NCBI RefSeq assembly: GCF_040183065.1
Contig: NW_027185566.1
Coordinates: forward strand, 310,001 to 374,000
Source: Periplaneta americana
Taxonomy: Eukaryota; Arthropoda; Insecta; Blattodea; Blattidae
Length of the DNA: 64,000 bases
Direction of reading: 5' to 3'
In this document: in pieces, positions 20,334 to 29,252 of the stretch
Numbering within the stretch: position 1 is the stretch's first letter
Layout: each line of letters starts with the position of its first letter
Program-made: the position numbers and the translations under genes
The notes under the pieces: model-generated
The model's database searches: none
Seen by the model: the letters and a program-made list of their open reading frames with translations, nothing else
What the model was told of the DNA's origin: nothing

Positions 20334-20388
20334 AAGAATCCTGATTTTAAAAAGTTATAGTTTGTTTATCGTTAAGAATAAAAAAAGA

Positions 20389-20416
20389 TTAACAAAAAAA
20401 GAATTTTGGTTATATT
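20389..20416 (+). promoter_or_regulatory. Predicted promoter for the LolA-like / rodZ / pgsA genes
   Basis: TTAACA (20389-20394) and TATATT (20411-20416) are separated by 16 bases in the divergent gap, 28 bases before the ATG at 20444. It fits the same consensus as the tRNA promoters in this window. Prediction by eye. Confidence 0.5.
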
Positions 20417-20443
20417 TTATTAGCACTCTTCAAAAGGGGATTT

Positions 20444-21157
20444 ATGAGAAAGTTTATCGTTTTTTTTTATCTTTTATTTTTACCGCTTTTTGTCTTTGCA
20501 GATGGTGTACAACAAGCGACTTATATTTTAGAAAAGGTTACTAAATTTCACAAAAATCATCCCAAGATGATGGGTAATTTTGAACTTTCTGTAAATGGAC
20601 AAAGACAAACAGGAATTTTTTACTATTCTCATGCAAATCGTGGGCAGAGTGTAAAATTATTTTTTGGTCCTGAAGATGTTCCTGCAGATCATAGAGAAAG
20701 GTATTCCTATTGGGTTGTGGATAAAAACAAACTGTGGGTCTATTTGAGCGACCCTAAAGTTTTGGTAGAACAAGAAATACCAGAGTATTTTAACACTATT
20801 GGGATTTTAGGTTCTGGACTTTCTCACTATTTTGCCAGTTACCAAGATTTTTCTATGGAAGAGATTACCCAAAAAGACGGTCAAGGTAAAGAAGTACATT
20901 TAAATCGTCTCAAATTTTCAAATCCAATTAAACCCAAAACAGCATTTTTGGAAATGACAGTAGATATTACAGAAGATGGTTTTCAACAAGCAACAAGAGC
21001 GATTTCTTCCACTGGAGAAGGTAAGCAAAAAAAGATGACTCAATTTTCTTTTGTACTTTCTAAAGTAGATACCAATGCTCGTTTTGAAGAAAAACAGATT
21101 TTTAGAATTAATCCGAGTGGGAATGTACAAATTTTGAGAAATGTTTTGATGAATTAA
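20444..21157 (+). CDS. Periplasmic LolA-like protein (outer-membrane lipoprotein carrier fold)
   Basis: The 237-residue protein has a signal peptide (MRKFIVFFYLLFLPLFVFA). The mature part has the run of beta strands expected of LolA/LolB-like lipid carriers: a helix (ATYILEKVTKFHKN), then MMGNFELSVNGQRQTGIFYY, KLFFGPED, YSYWVVDKNKLWVYLSD and a long C-terminal sheet. I infer a lipoprotein- or lipid-carrier fold from this pattern and the export signal; sequence identity to true LolA cannot be judged here. It has an AAAGGGGA site and precedes a RodZ-like gene by 26 bases. Confidence 0.5.
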   Translation: MRKFIVFFYLLFLPLFVFADGVQQATYILEKVTKFHKNHPKMMGNFELSVNGQRQTGIFYYSHANRGQSVKLFFGPEDVPADHRERYSYWVVDKNKLWVYLSDPKVLVEQEIPEYFNTIGILGSGLSHYFASYQDFSMEEITQKDGQGKEVHLNRLKFSNPIKPKTAFLEMTVDITEDGFQQATRAISSTGEGKQKKMTQFSFVLSKVDTNARFEEKQIFRINPSGNVQILRNVLMN

Positions 21158-21183
21158 CACAATGAAATGGGTTGGTAAGAGTT

Positions 21184-22281
21184 ATGGAAAATTTTTTGTC
21201 TGATGAACAAACTGTCGGTACTATTCTAAGACAGGAGCGAGAAAAACAATGTAAGACAATTCAAGATGTGGCACAAGCCACTCATATCCGTGAAAATTTT
21301 TTAAAAAGTATTGAAAATGACCACTTTGAGGAACTCCCTTCCAAGCTTCATATTTCTGGGTTTTTGAAGGTTTATTGTCAATATCTGGGTTTGGATGAAC
21401 AAGATATTACTTCCAGATATAAAAAACAGATGTTGCTTTTGCAAGATTTACCTTCTGAAGAACTATTTGCGATATCTAGAATTTCTGATACGAAGAAAAA
21501 AAGAAATATGATTATACTATTTTCTGTCATTATTTTTTGTATTTTGGTAGGTGGCAGTATCGCCTTGTTTTACCATCCTAAAACCCAATCTTCTACTCCA
21601 GATATTATTTTGGACGATATGCATATAAAAAATTCTACAACTGTTTCTAAAGGGGAAGAGTTTACTTTTTTTGTTAAAGGTAAACAAATCATCTATAAAC
21701 TTCTTGATTTAACGGATCGATCGATCTCTCTCCTGAACATAACAACAGAGACCACCATTCCACCGTTTTTGTATACAGAAGCTCTGGAATACGATTTAGA
21801 TGACAATCAAGAGTACGACTATATGATAAAAATCTTGGATGTAGAGGAAGAAAAAGTTACTTTTGAACTTTCTTTAGTTAATGTTTTTAAAAATCCTGGA
21901 CAACTTTCTTATGCTATAGTTCAAATGCCTAAAGCTGGTTCACAGCAGGAACAGCAGATGCCCGACACAGGGGTACTAACGATACAAAATGAAAGTTCTT
22001 CTAAACTTTTGATTGTACAGGTGGATACAAAAAATCAGACGACTCATCTGGAATTAAATCCTATGCAAGATAAAAAAATTGTATATTTTGATACGGATCA
22101 TAAAGCACTCTATAATTCTATCTATATTCAAGATTTAAGTGCGGTTCATCTTAATATGGATGGACAGGAGATATTGGGAAAAATTCCTTTTTCGAAAGGT
22201 GCAGTGGGTATTGTGAGTTGTCGTGTAATGGGCGGAAAAAAACAACCATTTTGTAGATTGACTAGTGGTAGATATTCATGA
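21184..22281 (+). CDS. RodZ-like helix-turn-helix membrane protein
   Basis: RodZ proteins link the MreB cytoskeleton to the membrane during rod-shape growth. The 365-residue protein has an N-terminal XRE-type helix-turn-helix (10-75: TVGTILRQEREKQCKTIQDV, then THIRENFLKSIENDHFEELP and GFLKVYCQYLGL), one membrane helix (about 108-130) and a large periplasmic part. The order HTH-TM-periplasmic domain matches RodZ/YmfM. I use ATG 21184; a TTG four codons earlier is also open. It overlaps pgsA (ATGA), the same neighbour pair seen in Bacillus (ymfM-pgsA). Transcription regulation is less likely given the membrane anchor. Confidence 0.75.
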   Translation: MENFLSDEQTVGTILRQEREKQCKTIQDVAQATHIRENFLKSIENDHFEELPSKLHISGFLKVYCQYLGLDEQDITSRYKKQMLLLQDLPSEELFAISRISDTKKKRNMIILFSVIIFCILVGGSIALFYHPKTQSSTPDIILDDMHIKNSTTVSKGEEFTFFVKGKQIIYKLLDLTDRSISLLNITTETTIPPFLYTEALEYDLDDNQEYDYMIKILDVEEEKVTFELSLVNVFKNPGQLSYAIVQMPKAGSQQEQQMPDTGVLTIQNESSSKLLIVQVDTKNQTTHLELNPMQDKKIVYFDTDHKALYNSIYIQDLSAVHLNMDGQEILGKIPFSKGAVGIVSCRVMGGKKQPFCRLTSGRYS

Positions 22282-22916
22282 AGTATTTACCTAATGTTAT
22301 TACCTTAGTTCGTTTATTTTTGATACCTCCTATTTTAATTTTGCTCATATACCCTGGAGTCAGTCGAATTGTCAGCTTGATGCTTTTTGTTATCTGCTCT
22401 GTATCAGATTGGCTGGATGGATATATTGCACGTAAATGGAATGCTCATTCTGCGTTTGGACAGTTTTTAGATCCATTGGTGGATAAACTGTTGATTATGA
22501 GTATGTTTGTCGCCTTTATTTATGCGGATCCTACGGTGTTTCCTTTTTGGTTAGTTTGGTTGATTGGTGTAAGAGAATTTATTGTTACAATGATCCGCAT
22601 TAATGGAGTTTACCAACATAAAAATGTGGTTACTCTTAAGGCTGGAAAAGTTAAAACAGTAACACAATTTGTGGCTATTTTTATTATTTATGCACTCTTA
22701 ATTATCAAAGATCAAGTAGCACTGAATATTGATAAATTTACTAACTATGTTTATACCCCTATTGAAGGTTCTATACCTCTTTGGAAATATATTTTTGGTG
22801 TTTATGGCACAAAAATAGTACTTTTTTTACCCACATTAGCATTGAGCATAGTAACTTTTTTTACCCTTTATTCAGGGATAGTGTATCTACGGAAAAATAA
22901 TAAGTTTTTTTCTTAA
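22278..22916 (+). CDS. pgsA: CDP-diacylglycerol-glycerol-3-phosphate 3-phosphatidyltransferase
   Basis: PgsA makes phosphatidylglycerophosphate, the precursor of phosphatidylglycerol and cardiolipin, in the inner membrane. The full CDP-alcohol phosphotransferase signature is present: DWLDGYIAR, then GQFLDPLVD with the right spacing. The N-terminus LPNVITLVRLFLIPPI is typical of PgsA rather than PssA. The 212-residue protein has several membrane segments. It starts four bases inside the RodZ-like gene. The other CDP-alcohol transferase of the window is pssA. Confidence 0.94.
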   Translation: MKYLPNVITLVRLFLIPPILILLIYPGVSRIVSLMLFVICSVSDWLDGYIARKWNAHSAFGQFLDPLVDKLLIMSMFVAFIYADPTVFPFWLVWLIGVREFIVTMIRINGVYQHKNVVTLKAGKVKTVTQFVAIFIIYALLIIKDQVALNIDKFTNYVYTPIEGSIPLWKYIFGVYGTKIVLFLPTLALSIVTFFTLYSGIVYLRKNNKFFS

Positions 22917-22972
22917 TTTTTATTAAAATCTATAATAGGTTTGGTCGATAAGCTTGTTAAAGGAGTTTATAG

Positions 22973-24643
22973 ATGGAAAATAAAATTCTCAACAATTATC
23001 AGACTCAAAAATTGCTTTGGCCACTTACAGGTGAGTCTTTGGAAAAGCAATATTTGCATATTGTTCTGGACATAGATGAACCATTTGCAAATTATAAAGT
23101 CAAAGAATTAGAAAAGACAGATAGTATGACTCTAGAACATCAAAATTATTATTTTTCCGAGGATGATTCTAAACTTTCTACCGCAGTAGCACCTTCTACA
23201 CAAGGAGATTTGACGGTAGAGCCAGTTAATCATTTTATAAAAGAAAATGAATCTGAAAATATTTTGGAAAACTATGAAGATCTTGATTCTACCCAAGAAA
23301 CAATGAATAAAGAATTAGAAGAACATTTGGAGGTAGAAGCCGATGATTTGCAGGAAGAACCAACAGCCCAAAATATGTTACTTCACGAAGGTAATTTAGA
23401 TTTTAACGAAGGCAAACTCCAAGATTTAGAGGTTCAGAATTCAGAAATAAAAGTGGATTTGGAAGCAAATTCCGCTGTTGATGAGAATAACCAAGCCATA
23501 GCTGTATTTGATCATGAAATTCCTGTTGAAGAAATGGCTGAAGAAGCGTTAGATTCTGTTGATTCGAACAGACAAAATATCCAAGATATGAATTATGGAA
23601 ATAATTCTACAAAAGAGACTCTTATTGAGGGAGATTCTTTTGAGGAGCTAGAATCGGATGAAGGTACTGGTGAGGATATAGCTGTATTTGAACATATTTT
23701 AGAACAAGCAGATACAGAAGTTCAGGAATTAGATTCTACCGAAGAAGAAATGAATGAGGAATTGGCAGAATTAGAAGAACATTTAGAAAAGGGACCGAGT
23801 GAGTCAGAAGAAGAGCGAACAGTCAAAGAAGTATTATTCCAAGAAGAAAATCAAGATTCTAATCAAAATCTATCCCATAGTTTGGAAGAGATAGAAGAAA
23901 AAGATGCCATCCATTTGTATGAAAATTCCGAAGAAAGCCAAAATACTGAACAATCACCAGATGTTCCCCCATTAGGATTGCAAGATACAGAGAGAGAACA
24001 AAAAAATCAGGATTTATTATCTGATAGGGAAGAAATACATAAGAATGATTCAAATTTAGAGAAAAATGTAGTTCAGCCCCAAAATCAGGAAGCTCCAACA
24101 GAACAACCGACAGAAGAGCTTATGATTTCTTCAGAACATGTCCCATTTATTGATTCATTGTCGGCAACAAAAATAGAAACTCCTGTGGATTTAGCTTTAC
24201 ACGAAAAATCAGAAGATGAGACTTTGAGTAATCGGGAGAATTCAACTGTGAATGAAGATAAAGTAGAACATTTGTTGGAAAAAACGGAGCTGGAATCTTC
24301 TTTGGAATTGGATGAGAGTCTTATTCATAAAAACTTACTGGACAAATCTACCGAAAATTCTCCACTAGACCATATAACTTCTTCAGAATCTACTGAAATA
24401 ACCCATCTGGAGGGGGATTCTTTGGAAAAAAAACTGGAAGAAGATTTGGGGAGAGTGGCAGAATTGCAAGAACAAGAAGTACATGTAGAATTTTTATTAA
24501 CTCAAAAACGACAAGAATTGGAAGATCTCCTGACAGAGGTGGATTTGTTAATAGGACAGTTGCCAAAGGAAAAGGCCGTTGATTTTGAGAAGAAAAAATA
24601 CCAGAGCCTATATGGTCATGTCTATGATAAATTAGGTCTATAA
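22973..24643 (+). CDS. Large acidic low-complexity protein with mosaic repeats and a C-terminal coiled coil
   Basis: The 556-residue protein has no signal peptide or membrane segment and follows an AAAGGAG site, so it is likely cytoplasmic. Residues about 60-490 are rich in Glu, Asp, Ser and Asn and look disordered. Two segment types recur: LDST(Q/E)E(T/E)MN(K/E)EL with EEHLE (near 105 and 254) and IAVF(D/E)H (near 176 and 236), in the order B-A-A-B, so this is not a simple tandem array. The last 65 residues form a regular coiled coil (VAELQEQEVHVEFLLTQKRQ) and look like the conserved part. The function is unknown. It is downstream of pgsA, with a possible TATAAT at 22931. Confidence 0.65.
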   Translation: MENKILNNYQTQKLLWPLTGESLEKQYLHIVLDIDEPFANYKVKELEKTDSMTLEHQNYYFSEDDSKLSTAVAPSTQGDLTVEPVNHFIKENESENILENYEDLDSTQETMNKELEEHLEVEADDLQEEPTAQNMLLHEGNLDFNEGKLQDLEVQNSEIKVDLEANSAVDENNQAIAVFDHEIPVEEMAEEALDSVDSNRQNIQDMNYGNNSTKETLIEGDSFEELESDEGTGEDIAVFEHILEQADTEVQELDSTEEEMNEELAELEEHLEKGPSESEEERTVKEVLFQEENQDSNQNLSHSLEEIEEKDAIHLYENSEESQNTEQSPDVPPLGLQDTEREQKNQDLLSDREEIHKNDSNLEKNVVQPQNQEAPTEQPTEELMISSEHVPFIDSLSATKIETPVDLALHEKSEDETLSNRENSTVNEDKVEHLLEKTELESSLELDESLIHKNLLDKSTENSPLDHITSSESTEITHLEGDSLEKKLEEDLGRVAELQEQEVHVEFLLTQKRQELEDLLTEVDLLIGQLPKEKAVDFEKKKYQSLYGHVYDKLGL

Positions 24644-24645
24644 AC

Positions 24646-25491
24646 TTAGAAAATAGGCAAAGAAATTCCAATTCTGTACTTAGTATACTTTTGATTATAC
24701 AAAAGCAGAGTTTCTCCATAGCCTGTCCATATTTGCATGTATATGGCTATAGGTATGGTGATTTTGTCTAAGAAAAATGGTCCCACGGTAACGCCAAAAG
24801 AAAAAGCCCCATAGTAAGATTTGAGCCCTTTCCTCATCATCATATCTACTCCAAATCCCACCCTATTAACAAAAACAGTTTTATAAGAAAGATTGAATTC
24901 TGCAAAACCCAAATAGTCCATTATATAGCGATTTTCACTAATATCTGACGGGATGAAAAAACGAATGGAACTATAAAAATAACCATTAAGAAAGCGTCCG
25001 TGAAAATGGGGTTCAATATAGATTTGATTCCAAGAAACACTCTTATACGATTCTCTTCCCCCTTGTCCATTGGACTGATGCATAAATCCTGCTTGAATAC
25101 TAAACCAGGGGATATGATCTCTTGGACTAAATAAGTAAAAAACTTCTGGAATAAAATTATTATCTACGGTCGGATTAGAGGTCCAATTTGAGGAAGCTTG
25201 AAAAAGTTCCAGCAAGGATAAATGGGTATAAGCTCCATAAAGTCCACTATCATTTTTTGCTTGAGCATCAAAAAGAATATTGTATTTAAAGCTGATCTGT
25301 ATTTTTGCGGGCATATCAAACAGTAGCAAAAAATTATCATGATACCATGAAAAAGCGGTTGGTTTTGTTTTTTCTGGAAAAATATCTACAAAATTTTTAT
25401 AGCTAGTTGATATCTCTTCTTTGGGGCTTTGCCCAAAGCCAAACTGCTGACACAACAAAAAAATAGTAAAGCCAATGGCGTAGTATTTCAC
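24646..25491 (-). CDS. Outer-membrane phospholipase A-like barrel (OMPLA family)
   Basis: OMPLA enzymes hydrolyse phospholipids that reach the outer leaflet of the outer membrane. The 281-residue protein has a signal peptide ending near GFG-Q, alternating strands of a small barrel, and the family's active-site pattern: GFMHQSNGQGG gives the His-x-Ser pair with the Asn-Gly, and SVSWNQIYIEP gives the distal Asn. Length fits the 12-stranded barrel. I use GTG 25491 because GGGAG lies five bases upstream; the TTG at 25506 has no site. It is the last gene of the lipoprotein-ychF-rdgB-rnhB series, or separately expressed. Activity is inferred. Confidence 0.7.
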   Translation of the reverse strand: MKYYAIGFTIFLLCQQFGFGQSPKEEISTSYKNFVDIFPEKTKPTAFSWYHDNFLLLFDMPAKIQISFKYNILFDAQAKNDSGLYGAYTHLSLLELFQASSNWTSNPTVDNNFIPEVFYLFSPRDHIPWFSIQAGFMHQSNGQGGRESYKSVSWNQIYIEPHFHGRFLNGYFYSSIRFFIPSDISENRYIMDYLGFAEFNLSYKTVFVNRVGFGVDMMMRKGLKSYYGAFSFGVTVGPFFLDKITIPIAIYMQIWTGYGETLLLYNQKYTKYRIGISLPIF

Positions 25492-25532
25492 ATTTTCTCC
25501 CAGCAACCCTTAAAATATAAGAAATTTCTATC

Positions 25533-26201
25533 TTATATTCCTAAAATATTTTTAAGAGGTAGAAAAGATTTTCTGTGAATAGGAGAGTAATGACCATTTT
25601 CAATTTGTTTTTTATGAAAAGCCGTTCCATAACCTTTATTTTTATGGAAATCGTATTGGGGGTACCGTTTATGATAAATCTGCATTAGGCGGTCTCTTAC
25701 AACTTTTGCAATAATGGAGGCTGCCATAATACTTGGGCTTTTTGTGTCCCCTTTGATAAGTTTAAATGATAAAAAATGTGGGTGTAATAGACTGAGTCCA
25801 TCTACTAATAAAGCTGTTTTAATGTAGCTTTCTTGTGTTATTTCTAGATTATAAATAGCTCTGAACATAGAAAGTTTGGTAGCTTCAAAAATATTGATTT
25901 GATCTATTTCCTCCACAGAAGCTGTACCAATACCTAATGACTGGGTATGTTGTAAAATTTCAGGAAAAACTGCCAATCGTTTAGCTTCTGTTAGTTGTTT
26001 AGAGTCATTCAGATTTTTTATATGAAATCCACTGGGTTTAAGTATAATTGCACAGCTTATGACAGGACCAGCCAAACATCCTCTACCAACTTCGTCTATA
26101 CCAACAACTTGAGGGTAATTTTGCGCCACAAAATTGTCTAAATCAGCTCCATAGAGATGGTTGGGAATAATGACTGAAGATGGAAATTTAAGTAGTGGCA
26201 T
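25533..26201 (-). CDS. rnhB: Ribonuclease HII
   Basis: RNase HII cuts RNA in RNA/DNA hybrids and removes single ribonucleotides from DNA. The 222-residue protein carries the catalytic acidic cluster: GIDEVGRGCLAGPV gives the Asp-Glu pair, LLVDGLSL the next Asp, and KGDTKSPSIMAASIIAKV the substrate-binding GDxKS/SxAAASI-type motif. Its first 14 bases overlap the rdgB 3' end, so the two are translationally linked. It has an N-terminal extension of about 30 residues before the GIDEVGRG block, longer than in E. coli RNase HII. Confidence 0.96.
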   Translation of the reverse strand: MPLLKFPSSVIIPNHLYGADLDNFVAQNYPQVVGIDEVGRGCLAGPVISCAIILKPSGFHIKNLNDSKQLTEAKRLAVFPEILQHTQSLGIGTASVEEIDQINIFEATKLSMFRAIYNLEITQESYIKTALLVDGLSLLHPHFLSFKLIKGDTKSPSIMAASIIAKVVRDRLMQIYHKRYPQYDFHKNKGYGTAFHKKQIENGHYSPIHRKSFLPLKNILGI

Positions 26202-26796
26202 AGTATTTTAGAATAGGAAGAAGTTGAATGAGGGCTTGAGATCTATGAGAAATTTTTTGCTTTTCTTCCAAAGAAATCTGTGCCATAGTACATTGTTGAT
26301 TGGGCAAATAGAAAATAGGATCATAACCAAATCCGTGTTTGCCTACAGGATTTTGAGCTATTTCACCATAACAGTATCCTTCTGCAATATTATAGAGATG
26401 TTTGTGGGTTAAAAATACAATAAAAGAGGTGAAATAAGCGTATCTTTCTGTTTTTTGTTGCATTTTTTGTAAAAGTTTTTCTATATTGTCCTGAAAGGTT
26501 GCATTTTTTCCTGCATATCTTGCAGAATAAACGCCAGGCTCCCCATTTAAACTCGGTACCACTAAACCAGAATCATCACTAATAACCGGCATATGAGTCA
26601 AGTTGTGGTAGGTTTTGGCTTTTAAGAGAGCATTACCTAAAAATGTTGTTTCTGTTTCGGATACATCTGGAAGTGTAGGAAAATCTTTCAGTGTAAGCAA
26701 ATTGAGATAGGAGTTTAGCGAGAACTGGGTTAAAAGACTCTGTATTTCTTCCAGTTTACCAATATTTGTTGTGGCTAATAGAATATCTTTTTTCAT
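26188..26796 (-). CDS. rdgB: Non-canonical purine NTP pyrophosphatase (RdgB/HAM1)
   Basis: RdgB hydrolyses ITP, dITP and XTP to keep them out of nucleic acids. The 202-residue protein shows the phosphate-binding ATTNIGKLEEIQSLL start, the catalytic SDDSGLVVPSLNGEPGVYSA and RYAGK block, and GFGYDPIFYLP. Size is standard. It follows ychF by nine bases and overlaps rnhB. The pairing with rnhB gives two activities that limit unwanted nucleotides in DNA. Confidence 0.96.
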   Translation of the reverse strand: MKKDILLATTNIGKLEEIQSLLTQFSLNSYLNLLTLKDFPTLPDVSETETTFLGNALLKAKTYHNLTHMPVISDDSGLVVPSLNGEPGVYSARYAGKNATFQDNIEKLLQKMQQKTERYAYFTSFIVFLTHKHLYNIAEGYCYGEIAQNPVGKHGFGYDPIFYLPNQQCTMAQISLEEKQKISHRSQALIQLLPILKYYATT

Positions 26797-26805
26797 ACAA
26801 GCTTA

Positions 26806-27906
26806 CTAATTATTAAAACGAAAGAGCATAATATCTCCGTCTTGTACAACATATTCTTTTCCCTCTATTTGAACTTTTCCTTTTTCACGAGCACCTTTTT
26901 CCCCTTGGAATTCGATAAAATCAGGATAGTGTATAACTTCAGCTCTAATAAATCCTTTTTCAAAGTCAGAGTGGATAACACCAGCAGCTGCAGGAGCTTT
27001 CCAACCTCTTTCAATTGTCCAAGAACGAACCTCTTTTTCTCCAGCAGTAAAGTAACTAATGTAGTTCAGAAGTTCATATCCGTGCCTGATAATGGAGGAT
27101 AATCCACTTTCTTTAACAGAATATAAGTTCATCAATTCCTGTTTTTCGTCATCTGGAAGACTGATCATATCCAATTCTAATTTTGCACAGAAAGGAATAA
27201 CTTGAATATTTTTTTCAGATAAAAATTTTTGTAATTCTTTAAATAAAGGGTGGTTATAGGCATCTCCAATGGTTTGTTCGTCCATATTGGCGGCAACTAC
27301 CATGGGTTTTAAAGTCAAAGGTCTTGTGTCTACGAGAAAGCTCGGGAGTGGCTCTGTTTTATCTATAAGGGTAGAAAGTATTTCTCCTTTATTTAACTGT
27401 TCTAGGCATTTTTCCAAAAGTGGGAATTCATGGAGTAAATCTTTGTTGGTTTTACTATTTTTTTCCATTTTTTGTTTTTGTTTTGTCAAACTATCAATAT
27501 CTCTGAGTATGAGTTCTGTGGTAATAACATCAAAATCGTTGATAGGATCCACTTTCCCATGAACATGGATAATATCATCATTATCAAAAATGCGTACAAC
27601 CTGAATAATGGCTTCTACTTCTCGAATGTGAGAAAGAAATTTATTACCCAAACCTTCTCCTTCTGAAGCACCTTTGACAAGCCCAGCAACATCCACAAAT
27701 TTTACAGTACTATGAAGAATCCTTTCTGGCACTACAATATCGGCAATCTTTTTTAAACGCTCATCGGGTACGTCTACTATTCCAACATTGGGTTCAATAG
27801 TGGTAAAAGGGTAGTTTTGTGATTCTACCATAGATTTAGTGAGTGTGCTAAATAATGTCGATTTTCCAACATTGGGTAAACCTACAATTCCACAGGAAAG
27901 ACTCAT
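26806..27906 (-). CDS. ychF: Ribosome-associated ATPase YchF (OBG family)
   Basis: YchF is an ATP-hydrolysing member of the OBG GTPase family linked to translation and stress. The 366-residue protein has the G1 motif GIVGLPNVGKSTLF, the FVDVAGLVKGASEGEGLGNKF switch, a coiled-coil insertion (about 130-150) and a C-terminal TGS-like domain ending DGDIMLFRFNN. The usual NKxD motif reads NMDE, as expected for YchF with altered nucleotide preference. The ATG at 27906 overlaps the lipoprotein stop (TGATG); a TTG one codon upstream is less likely. Confidence 0.96.
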   Translation of the reverse strand: MSLSCGIVGLPNVGKSTLFSTLTKSMVESQNYPFTTIEPNVGIVDVPDERLKKIADIVVPERILHSTVKFVDVAGLVKGASEGEGLGNKFLSHIREVEAIIQVVRIFDNDDIIHVHGKVDPINDFDVITTELILRDIDSLTKQKQKMEKNSKTNKDLLHEFPLLEKCLEQLNKGEILSTLIDKTEPLPSFLVDTRPLTLKPMVVAANMDEQTIGDAYNHPLFKELQKFLSEKNIQVIPFCAKLELDMISLPDDEKQELMNLYSVKESGLSSIIRHGYELLNYISYFTAGEKEVRSWTIERGWKAPAAAGVIHSDFEKGFIRAEVIHYPDFIEFQGEKGAREKGKVQIEGKEYVVQDGDIMLFRFNN

Positions 27907-28550
27907 CAAGATTCTCCCTTTGATTTTTGTGTTTCTTGTTCTATACCATCGTTAAGGGGAGTTAAGTCTTCTTTTTGTGTTGTAAATGAATTCTGTTCTT
28001 GTTCCAAGGTTTTTTCTACAATAGTATTCTCATCTTTAAAATTGTATTCGTCGTTTTGAATGGGATTACTAGTTTGAATGGAGCTTAAAAATTGTTCCAA
28101 TTTTTCTATCTCTTTTTGTTCAGTACTGTGGGATTTCAAGTAGTCCTGTACTTCCTGACTATGAGTTAGAGAAAATTGATCAAACTCGTTGAAAGAAATC
28201 CCCCACTTTTGAAAGAAATCTGATTTTTGTTTGGCTTGTTCCTGTAAAAAATTTTGAGAGTCTTGTGTTAAGTCCTCTTCAGATTCTGTGTTGATATTGT
28301 TATTGACACGGTAATTATCTCTTAACCAAATAATTTGATCTTCTAAAAAAGAGATATAGACGGTTAGAAAGGTAGGTATATCCAAACGAGTGATTTTGGT
28401 AATTTTTATAGATGGTTTGAAATTATCCAATTGTTCTTGAATAGACATTGTAGATCCAGTATTAATTTGAGCTATTTGGGAATTCTCTTCTTTTTTTGAA
28501 CAGGAAGCTATGATGCAAAATAAAAATATTACCGATAAAATTTTTTTCAT
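27906..28550 (-). CDS. Lipoprotein of unknown function, helical and acidic
   Basis: The ATG at 28550 gives a lipoprotein signal peptide with the lipobox IIASC (MKKILSVIFLFCIIASCSKK), so Cys18 should be acylated; Lnt is encoded in this window. The 214-residue protein is mostly helical and rich in Glu, Gln and Ser, with a hydrophobic-repeat segment (about 50-140) and a disordered acidic tail. No family is recognised. It is the first gene of the series with ychF, rdgB and rnhB and overlaps ychF by one base. An upstream TTG frame extension lacks support. The serine after the lipobox cysteine would fit outer-membrane sorting, but spirochaete rules differ. Confidence 0.6.
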   Translation of the reverse strand: MKKILSVIFLFCIIASCSKKEENSQIAQINTGSTMSIQEQLDNFKPSIKITKITRLDIPTFLTVYISFLEDQIIWLRDNYRVNNNINTESEEDLTQDSQNFLQEQAKQKSDFFQKWGISFNEFDQFSLTHSQEVQDYLKSHSTEQKEIEKLEQFLSSIQTSNPIQNDEYNFKDENTIVEKTLEQEQNSFTTQKEDLTPLNDGIEQETQKSKGES

Positions 28551-28664
28551 AAAAGACCCCAACCGCCGAACTTATCACAAGTTAATATAATATGTAAAAG
28601 AGAAAAAAGAAAATAATATCGGAAATTCTTTTTTAAAGAGTTAAATTTTTATGGAGGGGTATAT

Positions 28665-29252
28665 ATGGAGAAAAAATCAGAAAACAACCGACTAATACGG
28701 CTCACTATTTTTGATATAGTGTTGACCGAGCATGGCTTTACTGTTATTTTACAGTCTGATTTGTATTCTAACAAAGCCTTACAAATTTCTGTGGATATTG
28801 CCGATGCTCATTTGCTGACGGTACAATTTAATAAAGTGAGGACAACAAAACCTCTTTTGGTGGATGTGATCCAATATTTTTTTGATATGCTGAATATTGT
28901 TCCCGAATGTGCGGTGATTTATTCTGTACAGGATAATCAATTTTCCACAAGAGTTTTTTTGGAAAATGAAAATAAAAAAAGATTTGTTGTAGAAGTAAAA
29001 ACTAGTGATGCTTTAGCAATGATGATGGCAGGCGGAGGAGATATTTTTGTGGATAAAATTTTGTTTGAAAGCCGAGCCTTAGGATATAATTTTTATGAGG
29101 AAAAAGGAGAAGAAGAGACACAACAATACAAAGTGATTAAACTTAAAGATCTTCAAGATAAGATAAGTATTGCTATTGCCGAAGAAAGGTATGAAGATGC
29201 AGCCCTCCTAAGAGATGAAATAAGAAGATTACAAGGAGAGGGGCATGTTTGA
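28665..29252 (+). CDS. Bifunctional nuclease-domain (DUF151) protein with C-terminal UVR motif
   Basis: The 195-residue protein has a DUF151/bifunctional-nuclease domain at about 10-145 (RPLL-like TTKPLLVDVIQYFFDML, then VEVKTSDALAMMM and IFVDKILFESRAL), followed by a UVR-type helical hairpin at the C-terminus (KDLQDKISIAIAEERYEDAA, then LLRDEIRRLQGE), the motif by which UvrB and UvrC interact. The link suggests nucleic-acid repair or a protein-interaction role; activity is unproven. The start has a strong GGAGGGG site. It overlaps ruvA by eight bases and heads a plus-strand series through to ftsK. Confidence 0.8.
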   Translation: MEKKSENNRLIRLTIFDIVLTEHGFTVILQSDLYSNKALQISVDIADAHLLTVQFNKVRTTKPLLVDVIQYFFDMLNIVPECAVIYSVQDNQFSTRVFLENENKKRFVVEVKTSDALAMMMAGGGDIFVDKILFESRALGYNFYEEKGEEETQQYKVIKLKDLQDKISIAIAEERYEDAALLRDEIRRLQGEGHV

